From contig JACQQB010000088.1 in the NCBI GenBank assembly GCA_016207225.1, positions 1 to 9,663 of the forward strand: a stretch of 9,663 bases of DNA, written 5' to 3'. Below the pieces are notes generated by a model. It made no database searches. It saw only the letters and a program-made list of their open reading frames with translations, and was not told the origin of the DNA. Positions 1 through 6,506 of this stretch are shown piece after piece. Each line of letters begins with the position of its first letter. Position 1 is the stretch's first letter. The position numbers and the translations under genes are program-made. This DNA is from Microcaldota archaeon (GTDB taxonomy: Archaea; Micrarchaeota; Micrarchaeia; Burarchaeales; JACQQB01).

Positions 1-3
1 ACA

Positions 4-42
4 TTAGAATTAGAATATTCCTTATTAATATAAATTCGTGTT
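4..42 (-). promoter_or_regulatory. Promoter of a leftward gene starting at the window edge
   Basis: On the minus strand a purine-rich BRE-like AACACGAA (35-42) is followed directly by the TATA box TTTATATT (27-34). Exactly 22 nt later comes an ATG whose first base is position 4. This is the geometry expected for a leaderless archaeal mRNA and matches other promoters in this window. Only four bases of the gene lie inside the window, so its product is unknown. It also suggests that the ArgB-like kinase operon ends just upstream and that a new transcription unit starts here. Confidence 0.5.
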
Positions 43-66
43 CTAAATATTCTCAAAGGAATTAGG

Positions 67-822
67 CTACTTACCGACTATCATCGTGCCTGTTTTTTCA
101 CCATCTAAAGCACGAAGAATAACGTTCTTTTCATTTCCGTCCAGTATCCAGACTTTAGGTAAGTTAGCTGCAATGCATGCTCGCATCTTAGGGATCATTC
201 CGCCCTTAACAGTTCCTTCTTCTATTAGGATGTCTAATTCTTTAGTCGTTAGTCTGTTTATTATTTCACCATTTTTATCCAATAATCCTTTGACTTCACC
301 AAGGATCATCATTTTGGTTGCGCCTGCAGTCCTTGCTAATTTAGTCGCCAGATCATCTGCATCAATGTTTATTGCAGTTTTCAATTTAGAATCGTAAGCC
401 AATGGTAAGAGGACTATTACATATTTATCGATTAATTCACGAATTAGGTTTAGGTTTATTTTTGTGACTAACCCCTCATGGCCTGTCTTATTATCAGAGT
501 CACCTAGGATGACTTGGCCATCACAGCCACTCAGACCTACGGTATTTACGCCAACGCTCTCCAATGCGGTTACAAAATCTATGTTCAACTTTCCATCGAC
601 CATTTTTATTATTTCAAGGGTTTCTTTGTCAGTCACCCTGTGACCCTCTATGAACTTGGGCTCTTTATTCAGCCTGAGCATTAGGTTGCTTATCTGTTCT
701 TTGGCTCCGTGGACCAGGATTATGTGGTATTTATTGCTGACCTGCTTTATTTGGGGCACCAGTTCGTTGAGTTTATTCAGCATTTTGCCACTGAGCTTAA
801 TCACTATTGTTTCTTTTCTCAT
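67..822 (-). CDS. ArgB/LysZ-family amino acid kinase (N-acetylglutamate kinase-like)
   Basis: A 251-residue amino acid kinase, close to the usual 250-260 of the acetylglutamate kinase family, which phosphorylates the side-chain carboxylate of N-acetylglutamate (arginine route) or of a LysW-bound substrate (LysZ). Seen: N-terminal KLSGK with Lys9; GHRVTD at 60-65 with the substrate Arg62; GLSGCDG at 96-102; NIDADD at 152-157 (N152 and D156 match E. coli N158 and D162); GEVKGLLD at 175-182; and GGMIPK at 207-212 with Lys212. RVTD rather than RYT leans towards ArgB over LysZ. There is no N-terminal extension of the kind found in arginine-inhibited enzymes. Odd: the glycine-rich loop normally HGGG reads HGAK at 38-41. 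No other arg or lys gene is in view, so the substrate is unproven. The ATG lies 8 nt after the surface-protein stop. The only SD-like GGTGA is about 15 nt upstream, so translation may be coupled to that gene. Confidence 0.82.
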   Translation of the reverse strand: MRKETIVIKLSGKMLNKLNELVPQIKQVSNKYHIILVHGAKEQISNLMLRLNKEPKFIEGHRVTDKETLEIIKMVDGKLNIDFVTALESVGVNTVGLSGCDGQVILGDSDNKTGHEGLVTKINLNLIRELIDKYVIVLLPLAYDSKLKTAINIDADDLATKLARTAGATKMMILGEVKGLLDKNGEIINRLTTKELDILIEEGTVKGGMIPKMRACIAANLPKVWILDGNEKNVILRALDGEKTGTMIVGK

Positions 823-830
823 GGAATCAG

Positions 831-2051
831 CTAGAGTTCACCTTGGTATTTCTTGTATGCCAGAAACAGGATGACTAGGACAATTACGATTACTACTGGC
901 CATAGGATTATATCGAGATTGACACCTGGGATTATTGATGGTTCCGGCGCTTTTTCACGCACAGTAAAGCTCATGACCTCTGTTTCAGCTATGTTGCTTT
1001 CCTTATCAGAAGCAATTATCTTGTATATGACAGTGGTGTTGGTCTTTTGGGCAGGCAGTGTTGCTTCATAATCTTTGTAGCTTATCGGGTAAAGGTTTGT
1101 TTTGTTCCAGGATGCACCGTTATCTGTTGAGTATTCTATGTATGCTGCTTGCAGGCCGGATGAATGATTTCCGTTATCCAGTATCTCCACGATTATTTTC
1201 CTTTGGGCAGTGTAGTTGCCTACTACGCGAATGTTGCTTATTGATGGAGCACCTGAATCCAGGATTACTGTGTATTGCTGGGAACTGCCTGTAGTTACTG
1301 TGAGGTTTTTAGTTGGGTAGGAATTTGCTGCTACCAGCAGGGTGATTTGGGAGTACTGGAATTGGTTGAATACGAGTTCCCCCTTGTCATCCGTGTAGGT
1401 AGAAATGCTTTTGCCGGTAATTAAGGCTTTGACAGGGTTCCCATACTGGTTGATCACCTTTAGCATGACATTGTAGACTGGTAATGAAATGTCGACATTG
1501 ACATCATCAGCCACCTGTGTTGAGATTTTTCTTTCTTGAGTATCTCCATACTTACCGACTATCTCATAGGTACCTGTGGGTAGTCTTAGAATTGCTACCC
1601 CTTGTGAATTTGTGTAGGCCAGGTTTGGCCCGACTCTGACAGCGCCGTTTGGTATGGTTTTATTGTAATAGTCAAGAAGTTTTACTCTTAATTCGAAAAT
1701 TGGCAAGGTGGTGGTTATGACCCTCGCGGTATCGGAGAATGAGTCTAGGTGTTGGAGGGTTGTGGTGTTTGAAACCCCGCCAAATGAAGTTTTGATTATG
1801 ATGTCATTCTTTTCGAATTGAGCTGGTGCACTGTTTACAAGCTTAACAGTGTAGATACCGGATGCATCTGTGGTTGTGGCTATTTTCCCATCCAAGGCAT
1901 TGGATTTTTCTCTTTGGTAGGTTATCTCTACTTCAGAATTGGGTAGAGGCCTGCCCTTTTTATCAACCACGTGGACCTCTAATATTTCTGTCCAGAATGC
2001 AGTTACATTCAAGAGTAGAAATGCGATGAGAAATATAGATATTATGCGCAT
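831..2051 (-). CDS. Secreted Ig-like multidomain surface protein with C-terminal membrane anchor
   Basis: A 406-residue protein exported through a Sec-type signal (residues 1-18, MRII plus a hydrophobic core) and held in the membrane by one C-terminal helix (about 380-399) followed by the basic tail KKYQGEL. The extracellular part looks like four beta-sandwich repeats: roughly 22-117, 118-190, 191-264 and 265-365. The first three carry the pattern of carboxypeptidase-regulatory/Ig-like modules (G-x-P-x-x-x-A/S-x-V, later D-x-x-G). The fourth resembles a Y-I-E-Y-S-x-D-x-G-x-x-W fibronectin/Ig-like domain. Seven N-x-S/T sequons beyond the signal (N95, N130, N249, N279, N295, N316, N338) suggest N-glycosylation. 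There is no catalytic motif. Likely a cell-envelope structural or adhesion protein; the exact role is unknown. It starts 4 nt after the ParB-like gene, with GAAGTGAG just before the ATG. Confidence 0.78.
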   Translation of the reverse strand: MRIISIFLIAFLLLNVTAFWTEILEVHVVDKKGRPLPNSEVEITYQREKSNALDGKIATTTDASGIYTVKLVNSAPAQFEKNDIIIKTSFGGVSNTTTLQHLDSFSDTARVITTTLPIFELRVKLLDYYNKTIPNGAVRVGPNLAYTNSQGVAILRLPTGTYEIVGKYGDTQERKISTQVADDVNVDISLPVYNVMLKVINQYGNPVKALITGKSISTYTDDKGELVFNQFQYSQITLLVAANSYPTKNLTVTTGSSQQYTVILDSGAPSISNIRVVGNYTAQRKIIVEILDNGNHSSGLQAAYIEYSTDNGASWNKTNLYPISYKDYEATLPAQKTNTTVIYKIIASDKESNIAETEVMSFTVREKAPEPSIIPGVNLDIILWPVVIVIVLVILFLAYKKYQGEL

Positions 2052-2055
2052 ACTC

Positions 2056-2457
2056 TCACTTCTTCCATATGTCTTTTATTTTTCCTGTTATAATCTTTTC
2101 AATACCAAGTTTTATTTCTTTCTCTGGTATTATGAGTAAGGCAGGCCACTCAAGTTTTAAGTCCCATGCCACTTTTAGCCTCCTGTGCCCGTCTACAAGT
2201 ATGTAGCTATCTTTCTTTTTAATGAGGATCACTGGAGTGCAGTAGCCCCTATCACATACCTTAAGTATTTCTTCTGTTTTTTCAGTAAATGTGGCCTCGC
2301 TCTCTTCACCCGGGTAGGTATAGAAGACTTCTCCTATTTCATTTAAACCAAGTGTTATCTTTTGTTTTTGGAATTTTACATCTGGATAAACTCTTTCGTA
2401 GTAGGAGATTAGCTTTTCATGGAGTCTTTCTTCCTCTGCAGGGGTGATTAATTCCAT
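2056..2457 (-). CDS. Small ParB/Srx-fold protein with DGHRR motif
   Basis: A 133-residue protein. Residues 74-110 have the core of the ParB N-terminal/sulfiredoxin-like fold: TPVILIKKKDSY, then LVDGHRRLKVAW at 87-98, then a hydrophobic strand WPALLI. In ParB this region (GERRxxA) binds CTP. The Asp-Gly-His-Arg-Arg form also resembles the DGHHR motif that I recall from archaeal free serine kinase (SerK), so a nucleotide-dependent small-molecule enzyme is an alternative. It is not a sulfiredoxin, because the catalytic GCHR cysteine is absent. There is no helix-turn-helix or dimerisation domain after the core, so it is not a full partition protein and no parA is nearby. The N-terminal 60 residues are charged and unrecognised; C68 and C73 are the only cysteines. 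Its own TATA box lies upstream, so it may be expressed apart from mat. Function unresolved. Confidence 0.7.
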   Translation of the reverse strand: MELITPAEEERLHEKLISYYERVYPDVKFQKQKITLGLNEIGEVFYTYPGEESEATFTEKTEEILKVCDRGYCTPVILIKKKDSYILVDGHRRLKVAWDLKLEWPALLIIPEKEIKLGIEKIITGKIKDIWKK

Positions 2458-2487
2458 GAGCCAGATATTAGCGAATGGCCTATAAAA
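2458..2487 (-). promoter_or_regulatory. Probable internal leaderless promoter for the ParB-like gene
   Basis: The 37-nt gap after the membrane-protein gene contains, on the minus strand, CTTTTATAG (TATA box at 2480-2487). It lies 22 nt before the ATG at 2457, and no Shine-Dalgarno site is visible between them. The spacing equals that at archease and at the left edge. The upstream BRE position is not purine-rich, so strength is uncertain. If real, the lower three genes of the mat operon can be transcribed independently. Confidence 0.42.
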
Positions 2488-2494
2488 GTGTTTG

Positions 2495-2926
2495 TCAAAA
2501 GAATTTGACAGCTATTCTTCCCAGAACTGGCAAAAGAAATGCCTCACCTTTGTATGCCCTGAATCCCGAGTAAAGGTAAACAAGCACTTTTGCTAAGAAA
2601 ATGATAAGCATGATTCCTAGTATTAAAAATGGGACTATTGGGAACAGGATGAATAGAACTGGAATCTGTAAAGCTATGAATGGTAAGAGAAAAAATGGTA
2701 TTATTAGGAATAGAAGTGCAGTGACTGAGAGTATGACAAAAAAAAGGTCAGCTAAAAATGCTTGGATTGAATGCAAGCGAACGAACTTGTCTTCTTTTGA
2801 AGTGAAAAAAATTATTAAGTTAGCAATAAGGCCCAGGAACGGTATTAGGGCAATTGCCCATGCGCCCGTAGCTAGAGAGATACTGTCTTTATTGTTTGGC
2901 TTGATTTCCTGGATGGTGTCTAACAA
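2495..2926 (-). CDS. Small Tic20/DUF4870-like integral membrane protein
   Basis: A 143-residue hydrophobic protein. It has a polar N-terminus (1-16), a membrane segment at about 20-41, the conserved-looking loop SKEDKFVRLHSIQAFL (43-58), a second membrane stretch at 58-80, and a long hydrophobic run at 82-118 that could be one or two helices. The C-terminus is FRAYKGEAFLLPVLG. The pattern of a K/D loop leading into F-V-x-x-H-x-x-Q-A is typical of the DUF4870/Tic20-like family, whose function in prokaryotes is unclear. The start is TTG: no ATG lies in frame before residue 105, and TGATGTGAT (2932-2940) is a good SD site 5 nt before the TTG. It begins 11 nt after the MAT stop codon, and the SD overlaps that stop, so the two are probably co-translated. 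Confidence 0.72.
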   Translation of the reverse strand: MLDTIQEIKPNNKDSISLATGAWAIALIPFLGLIANLIIFFTSKEDKFVRLHSIQAFLADLFFVILSVTALLFLIIPFFLLPFIALQIPVLFILFPIVPFLILGIMLIIFLAKVLVYLYSGFRAYKGEAFLLPVLGRIAVKFF

Positions 2927-2937
2927 GTAGAATCACA

Positions 2938-4140
2938 TCAGTAGAAGACAGTTACCTTTCTTTCAACTATCTTATTAGTTATGTCTGTAATGCTCTCCAA
3001 GCACGAGTCTACTGTGTAAATCACTTTGCTCTTAACTTTTTCTACTGGCAGGTTGTCCTTCATTATTAGATGTACACCTGCATTCTTAGGCTGGTCTATT
3101 GGTTTGCCTATCTGTGACAGCAGTATAACGTTACATTCAGCTACATCTGGATACTCCTTTATTATTTGTTTTGCAATTTCAAATGCCATTACACTGTAGA
3201 TTTTTCCAACGTGGCTTACCGGGTTTTTACCTGAAGCAGCTTCCAGACTCATGACCCTGCATGGAGTAATCAGACCGTTGATCCTGTTTCCCCTGCCGAC
3301 ACTTCCGTCGTCACCCATTTCACAGCTTAAGCCAGTTAGAGTCAGGTAGACTGAGTCGTTTGCATAGTCATCAGCAGTGTTTACGTGGATGATTACCTGT
3401 CTTTCAGTCATTCCAGATACTAGATTGGTTATGTCTTTTGTAACTTCTTCCTTCTTTTTTATGTATTCATCCAGATTATTGATGAATTTGGAAACAAACG
3501 CTATTGCAACTGTTAAAATGATTTTGTCCCCTTCCCTTAGCCCCATGACTTTTATATCTTCACCAACTTCTGGGTGTTTTTCCTTGTATTCTTTTGAGTT
3601 TAGTTTCCCTTCTGTTGCTAGAGTGATTTGTTCAAGTTCGCTTAGAGGAGCATAGCCAGTACCAAAGCTTGTGTCATTTGCAAAAGGTATTTTTGGACCG
3701 CGCAGGAATAGCTCAACCAGGTCTTTGGAGCCCTCAGAAATCCTAGATTCCATGTCGATATTTTCATCAACATTCAAAAAGCGCGTGTTTTTCTTCAGAT
3801 GATCCTTGGCTGCGTTTATAGCTATGTCAGTTATGGGTATTTTCTTGCCATTTACATCCGCGCTTGCCCTTCCACTAAGCAGGATGTAGATGTTCTTATT
3901 GAATTTACCACCGCCATAAGTAACGTCTGTTGCGCCTCCGCAGATTTGACCCTTATCCACATTGTGGTGTAGGATTTTTCCAAAGTTGAATAGATATTCG
4001 TTACATAAGGCAATGCTGATGTTTTCCATTATGCCGTCTATTAAGGTGTCAGGATGACCGATGCCTTTTCGTTCTACAATCTCAAATGCTCTCTGGTCTA
4101 TTGGTAGGAGATTCAACTGCTCTACAACTATATTTCTCAT
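2938..4140 (-). CDS. mat: Archaeal-type S-adenosylmethionine synthetase
   Basis: Makes S-adenosylmethionine from methionine and ATP in the cytoplasm, supplying methylation and polyamine pathways. The 400-residue sequence belongs to the archaeal MAT family, which differs strongly from bacterial MetK. Seen: [10 protein letters not shown] at 23-32 (nucleotide-binding His29/Asp31); [13 protein letters not shown] at 68-80; [11 protein letters not shown] at 276-286; and [11 protein letters not shown] at 303-313. Length is close to the usual ~400. A GTG 9 nt further upstream is in frame, but [10 protein letters not shown] is the normal family N-terminus. The GGTGG at 4146-4150 sits 5 nt before this ATG, and the GTG would lie inside that SD, so 4140 is the preferred start. 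It heads a run of minus-strand genes with short gaps. No nearby gene explains a specific use for SAM. Confidence 0.97.
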   Translation of the reverse strand: MRNIVVEQLNLLPIDQRAFEIVERKGIGHPDTLIDGIMENISIALCNEYLFNFGKILHHNVDKGQICGGATDVTYGGGKFNKNIYILLSGRASADVNGKKIPITDIAINAAKDHLKKNTRFLNVDENIDMESRISEGSKDLVELFLRGPKIPFANDTSFGTGYAPLSELEQITLATEGKLNSKEYKEKHPEVGEDIKVMGLREGDKIILTVAIAFVSKFINNLDEYIKKKEEVTKDITNLVSGMTERQVIIHVNTADDYANDSVYLTLTGLSCEMGDDGSVGRGNRINGLITPCRVMSLEAASGKNPVSHVGKIYSVMAFEIAKQIIKEYPDVAECNVILLSQIGKPIDQPKNAGVHLIMKDNLPVEKVKSKVIYTVDSCLESITDITNKIVERKVTVFY

Positions 4141-4170
4141 GCTAACCACCGTTTTTAGTTAAAAAAGGAT

Positions 4171-4211
4171 GAATTTTGTTATGCCTCGAGTAATTATATA
4201 ATACTTTCTTG
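4171..4211 (-). promoter_or_regulatory. Promoter of mat with ~31-nt leader
   Basis: The minus strand carries purine-rich AAGAAAGT followed by TATTATATAAT. The TATA core is 4193-4202, a perfect 10-bp palindrome. Counting 30 nt from the first T puts the transcription start near 4171. This leaves a leader of about 31 nt that holds the GGTGG SD site. The leader contains a short A/T inverted repeat (4152-4166). Unlike the leaderless promoters nearby, this gene uses an SD. Confidence 0.6.
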
Positions 4212-4234
4212 CAAGTTTTATTCTCTTCGGAATG

Positions 4235-4651
4235 TCACACATCCAACAGCACACGGATTCTTACTTTTTTTGGTTTTTCTTCAACCAGGAGCTCGTGGTA
4301 GGTTACGCCCTTCACTATTGTCTTGACTTTTTTGTTCTTACCGAATGGTTCGCCAAAAGCCCTGCCAACTAAATGGTAGATGTCTCCCTTCTCAAGCTTT
4401 TCAATTTTAAATTTTGAAAGGATCATTTCATTTGAGTCGGATTGGGCTATTAGTGTTGATAGAGTCTGAACCACCAGGTCTTCTTTTGTATCTGCAAAAA
4501 CCTCAAATTCAAAGCTTTGTTTGGTCTTAAGGTTATTGGCGATTATATTGAGCATCGCATCTGCAGAGTTCTCAAGTGCTTCTTCGAAGGTTGAGCCATA
4601 AGCCTCAAACAGCACATCTGCAGTATGGTCTAAGTACTTATATTTTTCCAT
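4235..4651 (-). CDS. Archease (RtcB RNA-ligase cofactor)
   Basis: A 138-residue protein of the archease family, about the usual 140. Archease promotes guanylylation and multiple turnover of the tRNA-splicing/RNA-repair ligase RtcB. Seen: LDHTADV at 7-13 with Asp8 and Asp12; a helix FEEALENSADAML at 22-34; the VKGVTYHELLVEE strand region at 113-125; and a C-terminal LLDV with Asp137 in the metal-binding position. Odd: the helix that in other archeases reads like FLNEL or FLEEL with acidic residues here reads TLSTLIAQSDS (83-93), and the usual Trp before the last strand is missing, so it is divergent. The rtcB gene is not in the window. The start ATG fits a leaderless mRNA. Its stop lies 94 nt before the mat start, and no oligo-T terminator is seen between. 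Confidence 0.9.
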   Translation of the reverse strand: MEKYKYLDHTADVLFEAYGSTFEEALENSADAMLNIIANNLKTKQSFEFEVFADTKEDLVVQTLSTLIAQSDSNEMILSKFKIEKLEKGDIYHLVGRAFGEPFGKNKKVKTIVKGVTYHELLVEEKPKKVRIRVLLDV

Positions 4652-4696
4652 GATGAAGATATTTAGGAGAGAATATATAAAGAATTTCGTGATTGG
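4652..4696. promoter_or_regulatory. Divergent promoter between archease and the LMW-phosphatase gene
   Basis: These 45 nt separate two divergent ATGs and contain one strong TATA element, AATATATAAA (4672-4681). Read on the minus strand it is TTTATATA, 22 nt from the archease ATG, with CACGAAATTC upstream as a BRE. Read on the plus strand it follows purine-rich GGAGAG, but its centre is only about 20 nt from the ATG at 4697, slightly short. A weaker plus-strand box (ATATTTAG, near 4659-4666) is an alternative. A GTGAT SD-like motif (4690-4694) stands 2 nt before the plus-strand ATG. Confidence 0.5.
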
Positions 4697-5077
4697 ATGA
4701 AAACTGTTTTGTTCATATGCGTGGGAAATGCCTCAAGAAGCCAGATGGCAGAAGCTTTGTTTAATAGTTTGACCATGAAGGCTAGGGCTATGAGTGCGGG
4801 AAGTAGGCCTGCAGGTAAGGTTGATTCTTTAACTATAGACGTTATGAAGGAGATTGGAATTGATATTAGTAAAAACAAGCCAAAGCCTATAGCCAATGAA
4901 AATGTAGAGAAGGCAGACAAAATTATTTCTATGTGTGAGGGTGTTTGCCCAGTAGTAGGTAGGCCGATAGTTCATTGGGAAATTGAGGAGACCAAAGGTA
5001 AAGGTATTGAGACTGTAAGAAGAGTGAGGGATGAGATTAAAGATAAAGTAATTGGATTGATCGAAGGGATTGGCTGA
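4697..5077 (+). CDS. Low-molecular-weight phosphatase / thioredoxin-type arsenate reductase family protein
   Basis: A 126-residue LMW protein-tyrosine-phosphatase fold protein. The N-terminal phosphate loop is C-V-G-N-A-S-R-S at 8-15: nucleophile Cys8, Arg14, then QMAEA, the hallmark of the family. SAGSRPAG at 33-40, and C80-E-G-V-C84-P resembling the MxCGxxCP stretch of ArsC enzymes, point to the arsenate-reductase-like branch rather than eukaryote-type LMW-PTPs. RRVRDEIKDKVIGLI at 108-122 is also ArsC-like. Odd: the Asp general acid normally in a DP or DDP motif after HW is not visible. The region reads HWEIEETKGKG (93-103), so Glu may act or the reaction may differ. The second P-loop Cys used by some ArsCs is Ser13. 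No arsR, arsB or acr3 is adjacent, so detoxification of arsenate is possible but not shown. It could instead be a phosphatase. Confidence 0.82.
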   Translation: MKTVLFICVGNASRSQMAEALFNSLTMKARAMSAGSRPAGKVDSLTIDVMKEIGIDISKNKPKPIANENVEKADKIISMCEGVCPVVGRPIVHWEIEETKGKGIETVRRVRDEIKDKVIGLIEGIG

Positions 5078-5213
5078 GGTATTTTGCATAGGTTTTTAAA
5101 CATCCCTAGGCATAATAGCAAGTAGCAGGCGAAGACATGAGTGGTTTACTTCACAAACAGTATTAAAGTTCGAATTTTAACTACTTTTAGTTGTTTAAGA
5201 AGAGGTAATAGAT
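5078..5213 (+). promoter_or_regulatory. Leader and promoter region of the hisS operon
   Basis: This is the longest gene-free stretch in the window (136 nt). It has three possible plus-strand TATA boxes: TTTTTAAA (5093-5100), TATTAAAG (5161-5168) and TTTTAAC (5175-5181). Counted at 30 nt from the first T, they would give leaders of about 90, 23 and 9 nt. The oligo-T at 5093-5097 may also end the preceding transcript. A perfect 5-bp hairpin AACTA-CTTT-TAGTT (5179-5192) lies just before the SD site AGAGGTAAT (5201-5209), which is 4 nt from the hisS ATG. I cannot choose the real promoter from sequence alone. Confidence 0.4.
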
Positions 5214-6506
5214 ATGAGTAATTTCCAGCTACCGAGAGGAATGCGTGACATAATGCCTGAAGAGATGGTAAAAAGGGAGTATGTTTACCAAAAGATAAAG
5301 GAGGTCTTGAAGAACTGTGGTTTTTCCCTTCTTGAAGCTTCTACTTTGGAGAGTTTGGAAACTCTGGTGGCCAAATCTGGGGAATTGATAAAAAACGAGG
5401 TCTACTGGTTCAAGGATAAGGCAGAAAGAGATGTGGGCTTAAGGTTTGATTTGACTGTGGGTTTAGCCAGAATAGTGGCCACTAATCCAGAGCTTGTAAA
5501 GCCATTGAGACTTGCAAGTATTTCGAATATGTTCAGGTATGATGAGCCACAATTCGCAAGGTACAGGTGCTTTTACCAGTGGGATGCAGAGGTATTCGGA
5601 TGCGAGGGGGTACTTGCTGATGCGGAGGTTATTTCAGTTACATGCAGCATACTTGAGAGCCTGGGACTGAATGAGTATGAAGTAAAAATCAGCAACAGGA
5701 AATTAATAGAAGGTTTGCTGGTAGAGAGCGGGATTCCTGAATCGAAAATCCCGCAAGTGCTTAGGTTTGTGGACAAGTTGGCTAAGCTTGACGAGAAGGG
5801 GAAACGGGGAGAGATGGAAAAGCTTGGCTTGAATGAAAAACAGTTTGGGGTTATTCTGGATCTAAGCAAACAGGGTGGGAGTTTTAGGAATGTTTTGAAG
5901 AGTTTCAAGGAAATAAAAAATGAAAAAGTGGAGAAGGGGTTAAAAGAACTTGAGGATTTGGCAAGTGCATTAGAAGCGTATGGAAAGCTTAAGAACTGTG
6001 TTGTGGATTTGGGAATTGTCAGGGGAATAGATTATTATACGGGAATAGTGTTTGAGGTTTATGATTTGAAAAGTAAGGACTTGGGTGCGATAGCAGGCGG
6101 TGGCAGGTTTGATGATCTGGTTGGGATGTATGGCAAGGAAACACCAGCTACTGGAATCGCAGGCGGCATAGAAAGATTGTTGCTATCCCTTGAAAGATCG
6201 AAGTTATTGCCGGAAATAAGGGTTTCTCCTAAGTTTTTTGTAATTCCTGTTTCTGAAAGTGTTAAATATAAGGCTATTTCAATTGCTCAGGAAATAAGAA
6301 ATTTAGGGATTAGCTGTGAGGTAGATTTGCTTAACAAGAAGCTTGGCAAGCAGATGGAGTATTGTGATAAAAAGTCAATACCGTATGCCTTAATTTTAGG
6401 GGAGAAGGAGTTGCTTGAGAATAAGATTAAAGTCAAGAATATGAAAAGCGGTGAAGAGAAGTTTTTGAGTATTGATAGGCTTGAGGAATTAAGGTCATTG
6501 CCATGA
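5214..6506 (+). CDS. hisS: Histidyl-tRNA synthetase
   Basis: Class II synthetase that charges tRNA-His with histidine. 430 residues, the normal length. Seen: the start of motif 1, LPRGMRDIMPEEM (6-18); LRFDLTVGLARIVA (76-89), the archaeal version of the substrate loop; motif 2 around F107-R108-Y-D-E-P with RYRCFYQWDAEVFG (116-129); the histidine-binding GIVRGIDYYTG (267-277); AGGGRFDDLV (294-303); motif 3 ATGIAGGIERLLL (312-324); and a C-terminal anticodon-binding domain from about 338 to the end. The intact GIVRGIDYYTG motif and the anticodon domain show it is a synthetase and not the HisZ paralogue. It is the first gene of a histidine-biosynthesis operon, so charging and synthesis of the same amino acid are transcribed together. 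Its TGA overlaps the hisD ATG by four bases. SD AGAGGTAAT fixes the start. Confidence 0.97.
   Translation: MSNFQLPRGMRDIMPEEMVKREYVYQKIKEVLKNCGFSLLEASTLESLETLVAKSGELIKNEVYWFKDKAERDVGLRFDLTVGLARIVATNPELVKPLRLASISNMFRYDEPQFARYRCFYQWDAEVFGCEGVLADAEVISVTCSILESLGLNEYEVKISNRKLIEGLLVESGIPESKIPQVLRFVDKLAKLDEKGKRGEMEKLGLNEKQFGVILDLSKQGGSFRNVLKSFKEIKNEKVEKGLKELEDLASALEAYGKLKNCVVDLGIVRGIDYYTGIVFEVYDLKSKDLGAIAGGGRFDDLVGMYGKETPATGIAGGIERLLLSLERSKLLPEIRVSPKFFVIPVSESVKYKAISIAQEIRNLGISCEVDLLNKKLGKQMEYCDKKSIPYALILGEKELLENKIKVKNMKSGEEKFLSIDRLEELRSLP

Noticed and set aside
12..53. Inverted repeat AGAATATT/AATATTCT as a terminator
   Set aside because: All but one pair is A-T, the loop is 26 nt and no T-run follows. 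The region is better explained by the TATA/BRE promoter pointing left.
2056..2457. Sulfiredoxin
   Set aside because: The fold resembles it, but the catalytic GCHR cysteine is absent; the motif is DGHRR.
4141..4171. A SAM-sensing riboswitch before mat
   Set aside because: The predicted leader is only about 31 nt, and the small A/T inverted repeat at 4152-4166 is too short for any known SAM aptamer.
4663..5089. Two minus-strand open frames opposite the LMW-phosphatase gene
   Set aside because: The plus-strand product has clear CX5R and ArsC-like motifs throughout, while the antisense products show none.
5137..5166. Nine-codon ORF MSGLLHKQY as a histidine leader peptide
   Set aside because: Only one His codon, no good SD, and no terminator-antiterminator pair. 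Kept only as a remark under the leader finding.
5214..6506. HisZ, the HisRS-like regulator of short HisG
   Set aside because: All class II and histidine-specific motifs and the anticodon-binding domain are present, and the neighbouring HisG is the long form that needs no HisZ.
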